Source: Blastomussa wellsi (taxonomy: Eukaryota; Cnidaria; Anthozoa; Scleractinia; Plerogyridae). From it: 64,000 bases of DNA. Under the pieces are notes generated by a model. It searched no databases. It was not told where the DNA came from and was given only the letters and a program-made list of their open reading frames with translations. The translations under genes were made by a program, and so were the position numbers. The stretch covers positions 21,165,338 to 21,229,337 of the forward strand of contig OX393570.1 in the NCBI GenBank assembly GCA_947652115.1, written 5' to 3'. Positions within the stretch are counted from its first letter, which is position 1. The number at the start of each line of letters is the position of its first letter. Shown one piece after another: positions 10,617 through 22,171 of this stretch.

Positions 10617-11870
10617 GGTATGTTCTCATTGCTTTCAAATTAAAATTGTTTGCTTTGAACGTGTGTTCAGTTTTTTGGCAATGCGTGACAAAATCCTATC
10701 AATTGAATATTACGTGACATAGAAATGAAGTCAACATCGGACGCCATATTTACATCTCGACGAAAACAAAGCATAAGCTTTTCTCTTCACAAGCAAGGGA
10801 CTGACGCTAGAAGGCTTCACTACTTTTATGGATTGCTGTTTTAGAACAAGGGATAGAAATGTGCTAGATTTTCTCGGATTCATTGGTTGAATGTCAATGA
10901 GAAGATGATATACTTCACCGAACTCCAGGGACCGCAATGATTATCGTGCGTGTAGGACTCTGAATACACCAGTACTTAACGTTTGAATGTAATGTCTCAC
11001 AGGAGGTAAGCTTAAACATGACTTTTCTGCCATAGTCTAAGTCCAGATACCGAAATGTCAGGAAGACATTTTCAGGTTCCTTTTGATTTATAACTAGTCC
11101 CAGGCACTTGCCTACTGTTTTCGTTTCTAGCAGGTCAGTGTTGTGATTATCACGATTTTGAGAGAGGGTTGTCCAATACTCCGACAAATTTATGCATAGC
11201 ATTGTATTGTATTATATCCACATAACAATAGATTAACAATACAATACAATTGAGAACGACGCAATACAATAGAATGCAATACAATTCTATGCATAAATTT
11301 GTTGGAGTATTGGACAAGTATGTTTTGAGAGCGTTAGTACTCAGCGCTGATGTAAAGCCCGAATATAATTTTTATACCAGGTTTTACACTGACATTTCGT
11401 CTTTCGAAACATTAAAATCTTAGGTGTTTTGGTGTTTTACCGGGTAGCGAATTTGCCGATTGAAAAGTTGTGCATGATTAAGAATTTTTAGGAAGCGAAT
11501 TTTAGTGATTTTAAGCGGCTCGTCGTGGCCTTGAAAATTAACCCACAGAAGTATAATTGGCCTCAAAAGACTTGCAAACTCCTCAAAAATACATTTCCAG
11601 GCTCAAAATGGAGTGTTATCTTGATGCGGATTAAACAGAGCGAAGTTTATGATAAGGTATTAGTCACTGAATTTTGCATGTTTTTGACCAGACTTGGTAC
11701 CGTGACGGATTTTTGAATTTTTGGCGGTTTAAAAAGATATTTCACGAAAAAAATCACACCACGTTTCTAGGCTTACCATAGGCTATCTCTGGGAAGAATA
11801 TGAAAAATTTTGATTTTTCATCATGTGCCACATATTTTTGATATGGCTCGGTCCTAGTGGACATTCCCTC
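10617..11870 (-). repeat. Right terminal inverted repeat of the TTAA element
   Basis: Inverted copy of 4506-5511. It is interrupted by a fold-back insertion at 11172-11314 and a few smaller indels. Confidence 0.85.
11172..11314. mobile_element. Fold-back insertion in the right arm
   Basis: It begins TCCAATACTCCGACAAATTT and ends AAATTTGTTGGAGTATTGGA. The centre is rich in CAATACAATA repeats. The left arm lacks it, so it arrived after the arms formed. Confidence 0.75.
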
Positions 11871-13540
11871 TTAAGAGATTTATTTCCTAACACCACACCT
11901 GGGCAGTTGTTTTGTTTAAAATATTGCGGTAAATCATTCATAAATAAACAAACCAAAACTGGACTTAAACCATCACCTTGCCTTATCCCCTTGTTGCAGG
12001 AAAATAGGCCTGTAAGTGTGCTCTGGTCAATTTTAACACAACTCTTAATTGAGGAATACATGGACTTTATGATATTCAGGAATTTTCCTTGAATTCCGTA
12101 TTTGTGTAATTTCTGGATCATACCGAATTGCCATACACTATCAAAAGCTAGCCAAAAGTATTTATGGAGTAGTTGGCGTTGAATAAATAGACTATCCGTG
12201 GTTCTGACGTTTGGTCTGAACCCAAACTGTTCTGGATTTAAAATATTGTGTTGCTCAATAAACTTATTTAATCGGTTTTGTAAAATTGATGTGAACATTT
12301 TCCCTAAGCAGCTGGTTAAAGTAATTCCTCTGTAATTGGCTGGACATTTCTTGTCACCTTTTTTTGTATACTGGTTTTATGACACCTATCTTCCATTCCG
12401 TCGGGAAGGTGCCCGTTTAATTTCAATGATGTCATTGAATATCCTCTCTAGAGAAGGTATGAAATAATACTGTCCATGTTTGAGCCTTTCATTTAGAAGA
12501 GTGTCCGTACCGGGCGCTTTTTTATTTTTGAGTTTAGAAATTTGATCATGAATTTCTTTCACGGTGATCGGCCCATTTAAAATTTCGTCTGACTGCGTAG
12601 TTTCGTCAAGATCATTTGGGGGAGGGAGTGACATCTGTGTGTGATTCCTGAGTTTCTTCTTTGTCATATAAAAGGTTTTCAAAATGCTTTATCCAATCTT
12701 CTGGTGGAATATCGGAACTTTCGTCAATCGTTTCACTTTTTCGAATTTTGTTTATTAGCTTCCAGAAATCTCCGCTTTGTTTGGAATTCAAGGTGTTTAT
12801 TTCACCTAAAAGTTGATTTTTATATCTTTTATGCATCTTTTTTACCAACTTTTTGTATTTTTTTTTTTTGAGAACAAACTATTCTTGTCGCAATGATTGA
12901 GGAGCTGTGGGATTAATTTTTTTCGCAACTTTCCGCAGCTCTTTCTTTAACTGTCTGCAAGTATTATCATACCATGGTTTGTTATTTTTGGTCTTTTTAC
13001 GTGTTTTTCTACGTGATGGCACTAGGCTAATTTCTGCAACTGATTTTAGTATTTGATTGAACTGTGAAATTTCATCATCTATTGAACTGTGGTGTTCTAC
13101 GTTAAAAGATTTTAGCCTGTTTTGAATATTAAAACTCGACAATGTACTTATGAACTTATCTTTGGAATCTGGCTTCCAAAGAAACTTGGTGAAGCAGTAT
13201 CGCGAAGATGCCTCTGTTCTTGGAGGCTCTTTTAGTGTGTTGGTGCTGTACATGATTTCACGATTACTGCAAGCCAATTTAAGAGTGATAGGACAGTGAT
13301 CAGAATATGGTGTCAAAGCTTGTACTTGACTGAAATCCCAACACTATGTTTTGAAGATGTTCACTGACTATTCCGCAATCAACGGTGCTTGCCCCGTTGT
13401 ATTGATACGATGTTAACTTTCCGTCCAGATCACCTGTAACTCTACCGCTTAATATTCTCAGCTTATTTCCTATACATAATCGTAATGTCTCATCTCCTAA
13501 TTTGTTAAAGCTGTAATCCGCATTGTTTCGTTTTGGCCAG
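11871..13540 (-). mobile_element. LINE 5' half: APE endonuclease end and reverse transcriptase motifs up to the insertion
   Basis: Reading down the minus strand: the end of an apurinic-type endonuclease (SDHCPITLKL near 13310); a linker with KTRKKTKNNKPWYDN; an RT N-terminal motif KNKKAPGTDTLLNERLK near 12500; then NPEQFGFRPN, GIRQGDGLSP and LFMNDLPQYF (12298-11875). Motif A is damaged: FWLAFDSVWQ has lost the stretch that should carry the first catalytic Asp. There are several frameshifts and the 5' end is truncated near 13540. The element stops at the TTAA site; motif C (YADD) is at 4494. Confidence 0.9.
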
Positions 13541-13856
13541 CCCGGGGTCCCCCCCCCCCACCACCTCCCCCCTCGGGGAAGCCGATGACAACTGCATTAT
13601 GTCTAATAATGTGGGCTCAATAAATGACAGCAGAATTAATGTAAAGAAATGCGCGAGTCGCAACGGGCTCAAGTTACGGTCAGCCAACACCGCAAGGAGT
13701 ATGCGTTGTAATAAAGTCGTCCAAGATCGTGGACGGCGGTTAAATCAATGCCAATTTCGATCCATGGCAGAGGTTTCTTTTCTCCCGTCAGCGCACAATA
13801 GGAAAAGAGCCTCTGCTAGCAGGGAAAAGCATAACATGTATTCCATTCATTTCCAT
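13541..13856. other. Unique spacer with C-tract, no gene recognised
   Basis: It includes a run of about 13 C at 13550-13560 and a CCCGGGG block. The frame at 13533-13859 is open but shows no recognisable domain, and its low-complexity start argues against a gene. Confidence 0.45.
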
Positions 13857-15185
13857 TAATCTCAGCATCGGAAAAGGGATTCTAAGCCATACATAATAGA
13901 GTAAATAGCTGTGACAAGGTATTAATAGCGCTGCGCACTAAGCCATAAAACAAACCATTATTCTTTTGACACTGGATATTCCAATTCTAGGGCAGAACAA
14001 GGATGATGTATAATCTGCATTATCACACACAGAAATATGAAGCAACGAAGCAAAATACGAATTAAATACGATACAAAGTACTAAAAACCTGGAAATCATG
14101 AAGTGAGCTTTTGTCACGCAAAAAGCTGCAGAAAAGCACTAGGTAAATTTCTTGCGTCATGGCAATTGGTGGCATTAGTATGAAGAGTTTCCATTCTGAG
14201 AAAATGATAATTCAGTGAATGTTCTTTCTTTGATTAGTTTGTGCCGTATACGTAAAACACGCACATTTAAAAATTAACATCACTTAAAGTTTAGTTCGTC
14301 AGTTTACACACTTTCCAAAGGTAGACTAAATGCAGCTAGGGGGTACTCCTTAAAAGAAAAGGGAAAGACGAATTTATTTTATCTATAGCTATGAGTACAA
14401 ATACGAACAGTATGCCAAATGAAAAACTATACGCTTCCAGGAAAAAACGTAAAACGAAGAGGACTTGGCAGTGTCTAAAGTCAAATTTCTAATAAGTAAG
14501 CGCTTTGGATAAGAAGTTACACATTACACTCATACCTACATACAGTGTTGGTAATAGAGAGATTCATGGTGAATTCTTAGTGCTTACTTTAAATCTTCTT
14601 ACCGACTTAACTCTGAGTGTAGAAATCAAACCTTTCAAGAACTGATTAAAAACTGAAGTAGTCAGGTTCACTTACACGGTTAAGTCGCTCGGTCTAGTTT
14701 TTGCTGTATACGTAAAACACGCAGCTTTGAAAATCAAAATCACTTAAAGCTCAGTTCGTCAGCTTACACACTTACCAAAGGTAGACTAAATGCAGCTACG
14801 AGGTACTCCTCAAAATAAAAGGGAAAGACGAATTTATTTTATCTATGAGCACAAATAGGAACAGTATGCCAAACGAAAAATAATACGCGTCCAGGAAAAA
14901 ACATAAAACGAAGAGGATTTGGCAGTGTCTAAATTGCAAATTTCTAATAAATAAGTAGCGCTTTGGATAAGTAGCTACACATTGCACTCATACCTACATA
15001 CATTTATTTGTTGGTAATAGAGAGATTCTTGGTAAATTCTTGGTGCTTACCTTAAATCTTCTTGCCGGCTTAACTCCGAGTGTAGAATTCAAACCTTTCA
15101 GGAAATTAAAGACTGAAGTAGTCAGGATCACGTACACGGTTCAGTCACTCGGTCTCTGACAGACAACTGAGGGCAATGTGGCAAA

Positions 15186-15243
15186 TGATCATTGGCTGCT
15201 CATTCCCACGACGTCACTAGAAGTTGTGTGATTGGCTCCGTGG
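15186..15243 (-). promoter_or_regulatory. CCAAT/CRE-like cluster, unit 1
   Basis: Two inverted CCAAT boxes (ATTGG at 15191-15195 and 15231-15235) flank a TGACGTC CRE core (15210-15216). Some 140-180 bp below on the minus strand lies AGATTTAAG/GTAAGCACC (around 15050), a good splice donor. The cluster could drive minus-strand transcription or act in both directions. Motif calls are by eye. Confidence 0.45.
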
Positions 15244-17350
15244 AAATTGACAGTAACCGTTTTTGTTCTATACCGTGATGTTATCCTTTGAGTGTTTCGA
15301 CATGAAAAAACTTTTATCTAAGTTTGCTACCACGATCAGCATTTGTTATGTTCTTTGATGACTAACTCCCAAATGCTGCAAATTAGTTTCGACGAAGGTC
15401 TCTTCTATATAGCCTGATGTAGTCTATTTGTACGTGTCAGTGTTATGTGCATATTTTTGAAGCATTCCTCTGACTTAGATACACAGCCCTAACATCGCCT
15501 GCAGGTTTTTCTACAACTCCGGATGCCGCCAAGGTCTTAAAGTTTTAATATATTAATAGCTCTAGTTTTGCTACTGAAATGTTTTTATTTCGCTCTCTTT
15601 CTTTAAAATGTAGAGGCTTTAATTTATCTTGGAAAATCAGGGCTCTTTTCTCGAAACGCACTGTTCATGTATCCCGCGTTTGTGAAAAGAATTCTTTATT
15701 TCATGTTTTTCATTAGGTTATGATAACAAAAGCAATGTTTGGTAATTCCGAGAATGAAAATCCTGAGACTGATTTTACAAGGTATTATGAAGAAAACTTT
15801 GTTTTTAATATGAATTCAACGACGGAAAACCAGATTACCGTCGGGCAGTGATTTTATGATCACGTGGAAAAATAAAGTAGTCCAGCCGGTAATGCCTATG
15901 AACGTTATAACTAAACGATGCCAAATTAGACGGGTCGTTAATAAAAATACATTTTGATAAGTGTGACACGTATTCTATTAATTTCAATTAATTTCAGACT
16001 CTGAAAAGGGATTCTAAGCCATGCATAGTAGAGTAAATAGCTTTGCTACCATCGGCTTCATGGAAAATCTCACAGTCAAAACTTGCGATCCAGAATTCAT
16101 ATATTATTTGATTTTAAACAAGGTATTAATAGCGCTGCGCACTAAGCTATAAACAAACCATTATTCTTTGTGGTATTTTTGTAAGAGCAGTGAGTGGCAA
16201 TAGTCCTTTCTTGGGCAGTTCGGTGCGATATTATCAAACAATTTCGAGAGTAGTTGTCCTTTATGGCTCAAGATGTTAGAGTAAACGGCGGCAGCTTTTA
16301 TGAAAATTCTGCCGGGCAGCGGCCAAGTTCGCATGGTTCAGGTTTCGTAGCGTTTCATAAGACCTGGTCTACTCGAAACAACATAGAGAGGGATGATTGA
16401 AGAAAAAATGCACACAATTGCATGGCAGTCATGGGCGACTCTCTGGGCTCAGCTCTTGCAGCAAATCGACATAAAGGGCGGACAGAGAATGTCAAAGCCT
16501 TATGTGCCTTATAACGTGAAGAGATATAGCTGTAGGTAGGTAACGTATTCATAATGAGTTCCTATCTTTGAAATAAATGTCTTCTTTTGACACTGGATAT
16601 TACAATTTTAGGGCAGAAAGAGCATGAAATATAATCTGCATTATCACACACAGAAATACGACTGAAGCAACCAACCAAAATACGAATTAAATACGGTACA
16701 AAGTACTAAAAACCTGGAAATCATGAAGTGGGCTGTTGTCACGCGAAAAGCTGCAGAAAAGCACTTGGTAAACTTCTTTGGTAATGGCAATTGGTGACAT
16801 TAGTATGAAGGGTTTTTATTCTGAGAAAATCATAATTCACGAATGTTTTTATTATTAGATTTTGCCGTGTACGTAAAACACGCACCTTAATTTGAAAATA
16901 AAAATGACGTAAAGTTTAGTTTGTCAGTTTACACACTTACCAAAGGTAGACTAAATGCAGCTACGAGGTACTCCTCAAAACAAAAGGGAAAGACGAATTT
17001 ATTTTATCTATGAGCACAAATACGAACAGTATGCCAAACGAAAAATAATACGCGTCCAGGAAAAAACATAAAACGAAGAGGATTTGGCAGTGTCTAAATT
17101 GCAAATTTCTAATAAATAAGTAGCGCTTTGGATAAGTAGCTACACATTGCACTCATACCTACATACATTTATTTGTTGGTAATAGAGAGATTATTGGGGA
17201 ATTCTTGGTGCTTACCTTAAATCTTCTTGCCGGCTTAACTCCGAGTGTAGAATTCAAACCTTTCAGGAAATTAAAGACTGAAGTAGTCAGGATCACGTAC
17301 ACGGTTCAGTCACTCGGTCTCTGACAGACAACTGAGGGCAACGCGGCAAA

Positions 17351-17408
17351 TGATCATTGGCTGCTCATTCCCACGACGTCACTAGAAGTTGTGTGATTGG
17401 CTCCGTGG
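17351..17408 (-). promoter_or_regulatory. CCAAT/CRE-like cluster, unit 2
   Basis: Identical arrangement to unit 1, 2165 bp downstream: ATTGG at 17356-17360 and 17396-17400 with GACGTCA between them. Confidence 0.45.
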
Positions 17409-19518
17409 AAATTGACAGTCACCGTTTTTGTTCTATACCGTGATGTTATCCTTTGAGTGTTTCGACATGAAAAAACTTTTATCTAAGTTTGCTACCACGA
17501 TCAGCATTTGTTATGTTCTTTGATGACTAACTCCCAAATGCTGCAAATTAGTTTCGACGAAGGTCTCTTCTATATAGCCTGATGTAGTCTATTTGTACGT
17601 GTCAGTGTTATGTGCATATTTTTGAAGCATTCCTCTGACTTAGATACACAGCCCTAACATCGCCTGCAGGTTTTTCTACAACTCCGGATGCCGCCAAGGT
17701 CTTAAAGTTTTAATATATTAATAGCTCTAGTTTTGCTACTGAAATGTTTTTATTTCGCTCTCTTTCTTTAAAATGTAGAGGCTTTAATTTATCTTGGAAA
17801 ATCAGGGCTCTTTTCTCGAAACGCACTGTTCATGTATCCCGCGTTTGTGAAAAGAATTCTTTATTTCATGTTTTTCATTAGGTTATGATAACAAAAGCAA
17901 TGTTTGGTAATTCCGAGAATGAAAATCCTGAGACTGATTTTACAAGGTATTATGAAGAAAACTTTGTTTTTAATATGAATTCAACGACGGAAAACCAGAT
18001 TACCGTCGGGCAGTGATTTTATGATCACGTGGAAAAATAAAGTAGTCCAGCCGGTAATGCCTATGAATGTTATAACTAAACGATGCCAAATTAGACGGGT
18101 CGTTAATAAAAATACATTTTGATAAGTGTGACACGTATTCTATTAATTTCAATTAATTTCAGACTCTGAAAAGGGATTCTAAGCCATGCATAGTAGAGTA
18201 AATAGCTTTGCTACCATCGGCTTCATGGAAAATCTCACAGTCAAAACTTGCGATCCAGAATTCATATATTATTTGATTTTAAACAAGGTATTAATAGCGC
18301 TGCGCACTAAGCTATAAACAAACCATTATTCTTTGTGGTATTTTTGTAAGAGCAGTGAGTGGCAATAGTCCTTTCTTGGGCAGTTCGGTGCGATATTATC
18401 AAACAATTTCGAGAGTAGTTGTCCTTTATGGCTCAAGATGTTAGAGTAAACGGCGGCAGCTTTTATGAAAATTCTGCCGGGCAGCGGCCAAGTTCGCATG
18501 GTTCAGGTTTCGTAGCGTTTCATAAGACCTGGTCTACTCGAAACAACATAGAGAGGGATGATTGAAGAAAAAATGCACACAATTGCATGGCAGTCATGGG
18601 CGACTCTCTGGGCTCAGCTCTTGCAGCAAATCGACATAAAGGGCGGACAGAGAATGTCAAAGCCTTATGTGCCTTATAACGTGAAGAGATATAGCTGTAG
18701 GTAGGTAACGTATTCATAATGAGTTCCTATCTTTGAAATAAATGTCTTCTTTTGACACTGGATATTACAATTTTAGGGCAGAAAGAGCATGAAATATAAT
18801 CTGCATTATCACACACAGAAATACGACTGAAGCAACCAACCAAAATACGAATTAAATACGGTACAAAGTACTAAAAACCTGGAAATCATGAAGTGGGCTG
18901 TTGTCACGCGAAAAGCTGCAGAAAAGCACTTGGTAAACTTCTTTGGTAATGGCAATTGGTGACATTAGTATGAAGGGTTTTTATTCTGAGAAAATCATAA
19001 TTCACGAATGTTTTTATTATTAGATTTTGCCGTGTACGTAAAACACGCACCTTAATTTGAAAATAAAAATGACGTAAAGTTTAGTTTGTCAGTTTACACA
19101 CTTACCAAAGGTAGACTAAATGCAGCTACGAGGTACTCCTCAAAACAAAAGGGAAAGACGAATTTATTTTATCTATGAGCACAAATACGAACAGTATGCC
19201 AAACGAAAAACTGTGATACGCGTCCAGGAAAAAACATAAAACGAAGAGGATTTGGCAGTGTCTAAATTGCAAATTTCTAATAAATAAGTAGCGCTTTGGA
19301 TAAGTAGCTACACATTGCACTCATACCTACATACATTTATTTGTTGGTAATAGAGAGATTATTGGGGAATTCTTGGTGCTTACCTTAAATCTTCTTGCCG
19401 GCTTAACTCCGAGTGTAGAATTCAAACCTTTCAGGAAATTAAAGACTGAAGTAGTCAGGATCACGTACACGGTTCAGTCACTCGGTCTCTGACAGACAAC
19501 TGAGGGCAACGCGGCAAA

Positions 19519-19576
19519 TGATCATTGGCTGCTCATTCCCACGACGTCACTAGAAGTTGTGTGATTGGCTCCGTGG
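19519..19576 (-). promoter_or_regulatory. CCAAT/CRE-like cluster, unit 3
   Basis: The same two ATTGG motifs and GACGTCA core in the third unit, the copy nearest the large ORF. Confidence 0.45.
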
Positions 19577-21016
19577 AAATTGACAGTCACCGTTTTTGTT
19601 CTATACCGTGATGTTATCCTTTGAGTGTTTCGACATGAAAAAACTTTTATCTAAGTTTGCTACCACGATCAGCATTTGTTATGTTCTTTGATGACTAACT
19701 CCCAAATGCTGCAAATTAGTTTCGACGAAGGTCTCTTCTATATACCCTGATGTAGTCTGTTTGTTTCGCAATGGACGTGTTAGTGTTATGTGCATATTTT
19801 TGAAGCATTCCTCTGACTTAGATACACAGCCCTAACATCGCCTGCAGGTTTTTCTACAACTCCGGATGCTGCCAAGGTCTTGAAGTTTTAATATATTAAT
19901 AGCTCTAGTTTTGCTACTGAAATGTTTTATTTCGCTCTCTTTCTTTAAAATGTAGAGGCTTTAATTTATCTCGGAAAATCAGGGCTCTTTTCTCGAAACG
20001 TACTGTTCATGTATCCCGCGTTTGTGAAAAGAATTCTTTGTTTCATGTTTTTCATTAGGTTATGATAACAAAAGCAATGTTTGGTAATTCCGAGAATGAA
20101 AATCCTGAGACTGATTTTACAAGGTATTATGAAGAAAACTTTGTTTTTAATATGAATTCAACGACGGAAAACCAGATTACTGTCGGGCAGTGATTTTATG
20201 ATCACGTGGAAAAATAAAGTAGTCCAGCCGGTAATGCCTATGAATGTTATAACTAAACGATGCCAGATTAGACGGGTCGTTAATAAAAATACATTTTGAT
20301 AAGTGTGATACGTATTCTATTAATTTCAATTAATTTCAGACTCTGAAAAGGGATTCTAAGCCATGCATAGTAGAGTAAATAGCTGTGCTACCATCGGCTT
20401 CAGGGAAAATCTCACAGTCAAAACTTGCGATCCAGAATTCATATATTATTTGATTTTAAACAAGGTATTAATAGCGCTGCGCACTAAGCTATAAACAAAC
20501 CATTATTCTTTGTGGTATTTTTGTAAGAGCAGTGAACGGCAATAGTCCTATCTTGGGCAGTTCGGTGCGAAATTATCAAACAATTTCGAGAGTAGTTGTC
20601 CTTCATGGCTCAAGATGTTAGAGTAAACGGCGGTAGCCTTATGAAAATTTTGGCAGCGGGCAAGTTAGCATGGTTCAGGTTTCGTAGCGTTTCGTACGAC
20701 CTGGTTTACTGGAAACAACATAGAGAGGGATGAATGAAGAAAAAATGCACACAATTGCATGGCAGTCATGGGCGACTCTCTGGGCTCAGCTCTTGCAGCA
20801 AATCGACATAAAGGGTGGACAGGGAATGTCAAAGCCTTATGTGCCTTATAACGTGAAGAGATATAGCTGTAGGTAGGTAACGTATTCTTAATGAGTTGCT
20901 ATCTTTGAAATAAATGTCTTCTTTTGACACTGGATATTACAATTTTAGGGCAGAAAGAGCATGAAATATAATCTGCATTATCACACACAGAAACACGACT
21001 GAAGCAACCAACCATC

Positions 21017-22171
21017 ATGAAGTGGGCTGTTGTCACGCGAAAAGCTGCAGAAAAAAACAAAACACAAAAATCCGACAAAAAGAACCTTCTGCGAAAGCTG
21101 TCAAACATGTTTCCAGAAATTAACTTTTTAACGTACCAGTATAACAAGGTGTTAATGTATCCAAACACATTAACGATAGACAAAGCCGTCCTGGATTCCT
21201 TTGAGTTTAAAACGGAGCTAGAGTCACTTAAAGGTACAGAGAGTGATAATGAAAAGAATGTGATCAAAACTGCACGATTACTTAACAAGGAAATAAAGGA
21301 TCTTGACCCACAGATGTCGTGGCCGCCTAAAGATGATGATTTGAAACCAGACAGAACTGATGACTACATTCCACACCTACTCGATGTCTTTCTGACTGTG
21401 TTTATTTCTGGGAAATCACTTGAGAATGACAGCAGTCATACAGAAAGAACAGTACGACTGAAAGAATCTTTTGCACAAGATATCGTTTATTCTGTAACAA
21501 ATGGGGTTGTGAAAACTCCAAAAAGTGTGTTATTTCCTTCTGTTGTAAAGGCCCTGTGTAATAACACAGAGATTTTGAGACTTATCAATAAGTATGGCCA
21601 TGGTATAAGTTATGACCTAGTAGAAGAGATTGAGACAGAGTATGCATTAAACGTTATCAACGAGCAACGAGGTAACCGTGTCGTCATTCCGGCTAGTGTA
21701 ACACAGGAAGAGTCCAGGAGCACTGTCGCCCTGATGGTGGCGGATAACATTGACAATCTAGAGTGTACTTTGAGTGGATCTGGAACATCCCATCGCGTAA
21801 ATTCAATCCTCGTTACGGAAAAAAATGCAAGACAAAGCGATGATGAGTCAGATGACCAAGACTACGCACCACCAGTAGCGAAGAAATGTAGGAGATCCCT
21901 ACCTGCGACGGTGGTTACTAGAGAGATCCCCGAGTACTATGGCGGAAAACGGGAGGGGCCAGGTGAACTGGTGCACGTTCAAAATGTCGGAGTAAGTTCA
22001 TCTTATACTGACAAAGTGAAGGAGCTGACATTGCGCTTTCTCGTATGGCTCGAGGTCAGAAAGCTCGAAACTCACCCGTTATTACTTGTGCCTGGGTGGA
22101 CTGGCTTTAACATTAAGTACGCGATCATGTTGTGGTTGTGGAGAGCACAATTGGTTACTTGGATACTATAG
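21017..22171 (+). CDS. N-terminal part (384 codons) of a large multi-copy-type protein of unknown function
   Basis: It starts at the ATG also present in each upstream repeat unit (MKWAVVTRKAAEK). The N-terminal third is lysine- and leucine-rich. Residues about 165-270 carry phrases I associate with a family of long uncharacterised proteins repeated in cnidarian, mollusc and fish genomes: LINKYGHGISYDLVEEI, ALMVADNIDNLECTLSGSGT, SHRVNSILV. A basic KKCRRS follows an acidic DDESDDQD stretch near residue 280, a possible nuclear signal. Conserved-looking sequence continues to VPGWTGFN, after which this frame becomes nonsense and ends. The downstream frame takes over at once, so this and 22132-25002 are one gene with a frameshift at about 22114-22128. 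No intron is seen. Family recognition is from memory; function is unknown. Confidence 0.75.
   Translation: MKWAVVTRKAAEKNKTQKSDKKNLLRKLSNMFPEINFLTYQYNKVLMYPNTLTIDKAVLDSFEFKTELESLKGTESDNEKNVIKTARLLNKEIKDLDPQMSWPPKDDDLKPDRTDDYIPHLLDVFLTVFISGKSLENDSSHTERTVRLKESFAQDIVYSVTNGVVKTPKSVLFPSVVKALCNNTEILRLINKYGHGISYDLVEEIETEYALNVINEQRGNRVVIPASVTQEESRSTVALMVADNIDNLECTLSGSGTSHRVNSILVTEKNARQSDDESDDQDYAPPVAKKCRRSLPATVVTREIPEYYGGKREGPGELVHVQNVGVSSSYTDKVKELTLRFLVWLEVRKLETHPLLLVPGWTGFNIKYAIMLWLWRAQLVTWIL

Larger units (their letters stand above)
4506..11870. mobile_element. 7.4-kb TTAA-flanked DNA transposon with ~1-kb terminal inverted repeats, non-autonomous
   Basis: The element begins GAGGGAAT and ends ATTCCCTC. 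The left ~1006 bp (4506-5511) and right ~1254 bp (10617-11870) are inverted copies, diverged but clearly alignable throughout; for example GCGGCTCGTCGTGGCC at the right arm matches its inverse near 4845. Target duplication is TTAA. Both piggyBac and Kolobok superfamilies use TTAA. The purine-rich GAGGGAA end looks closer to Kolobok/T2-type ends than to piggyBac CCC ends (inference). The interior contains other repeats and no recognisable transposase, so it depends on a helper or is dead. Confidence 0.85.
13857..21010 (+). repeat. Tandem array of a 2165-bp unit leading into the large ORF
   Basis: A partial diverged copy (about 13857-14697) is followed by two full 2165-bp units and a final unit. 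Landmarks recur at exactly 2165 bp: 14796, 16961 and 19126 (the last with a 3-bp insertion downstream), and 16355 and 18520. The last unit carries about 7 extra bp and a ~43-bp deletion just before 21017. Every unit contains ATGAAGTG-GCT...GCTGCAGAAAA (14102, ~16723, ~18888, 21017), the first ~13 codons of the downstream gene. In the first copies this frame closes quickly; only the last opens into the long ORF. The array therefore looks like duplicated 5' flank plus start of that gene. Confidence 0.9.

Noticed and set aside
13533..13859. 108-codon plus-strand ORF
   Set aside because: It starts in a C homopolymer, shows no domain and overlaps the edge of a truncated LINE.
14796..19320. Recurring 63-64-codon minus-strand ORFs in each 2165-bp unit
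   Set aside because: They recur because the unit recurs. The sequence is hydrophobic, AT-driven and lacks recognisable motifs, and the 14796 copy differs without sign of selection.
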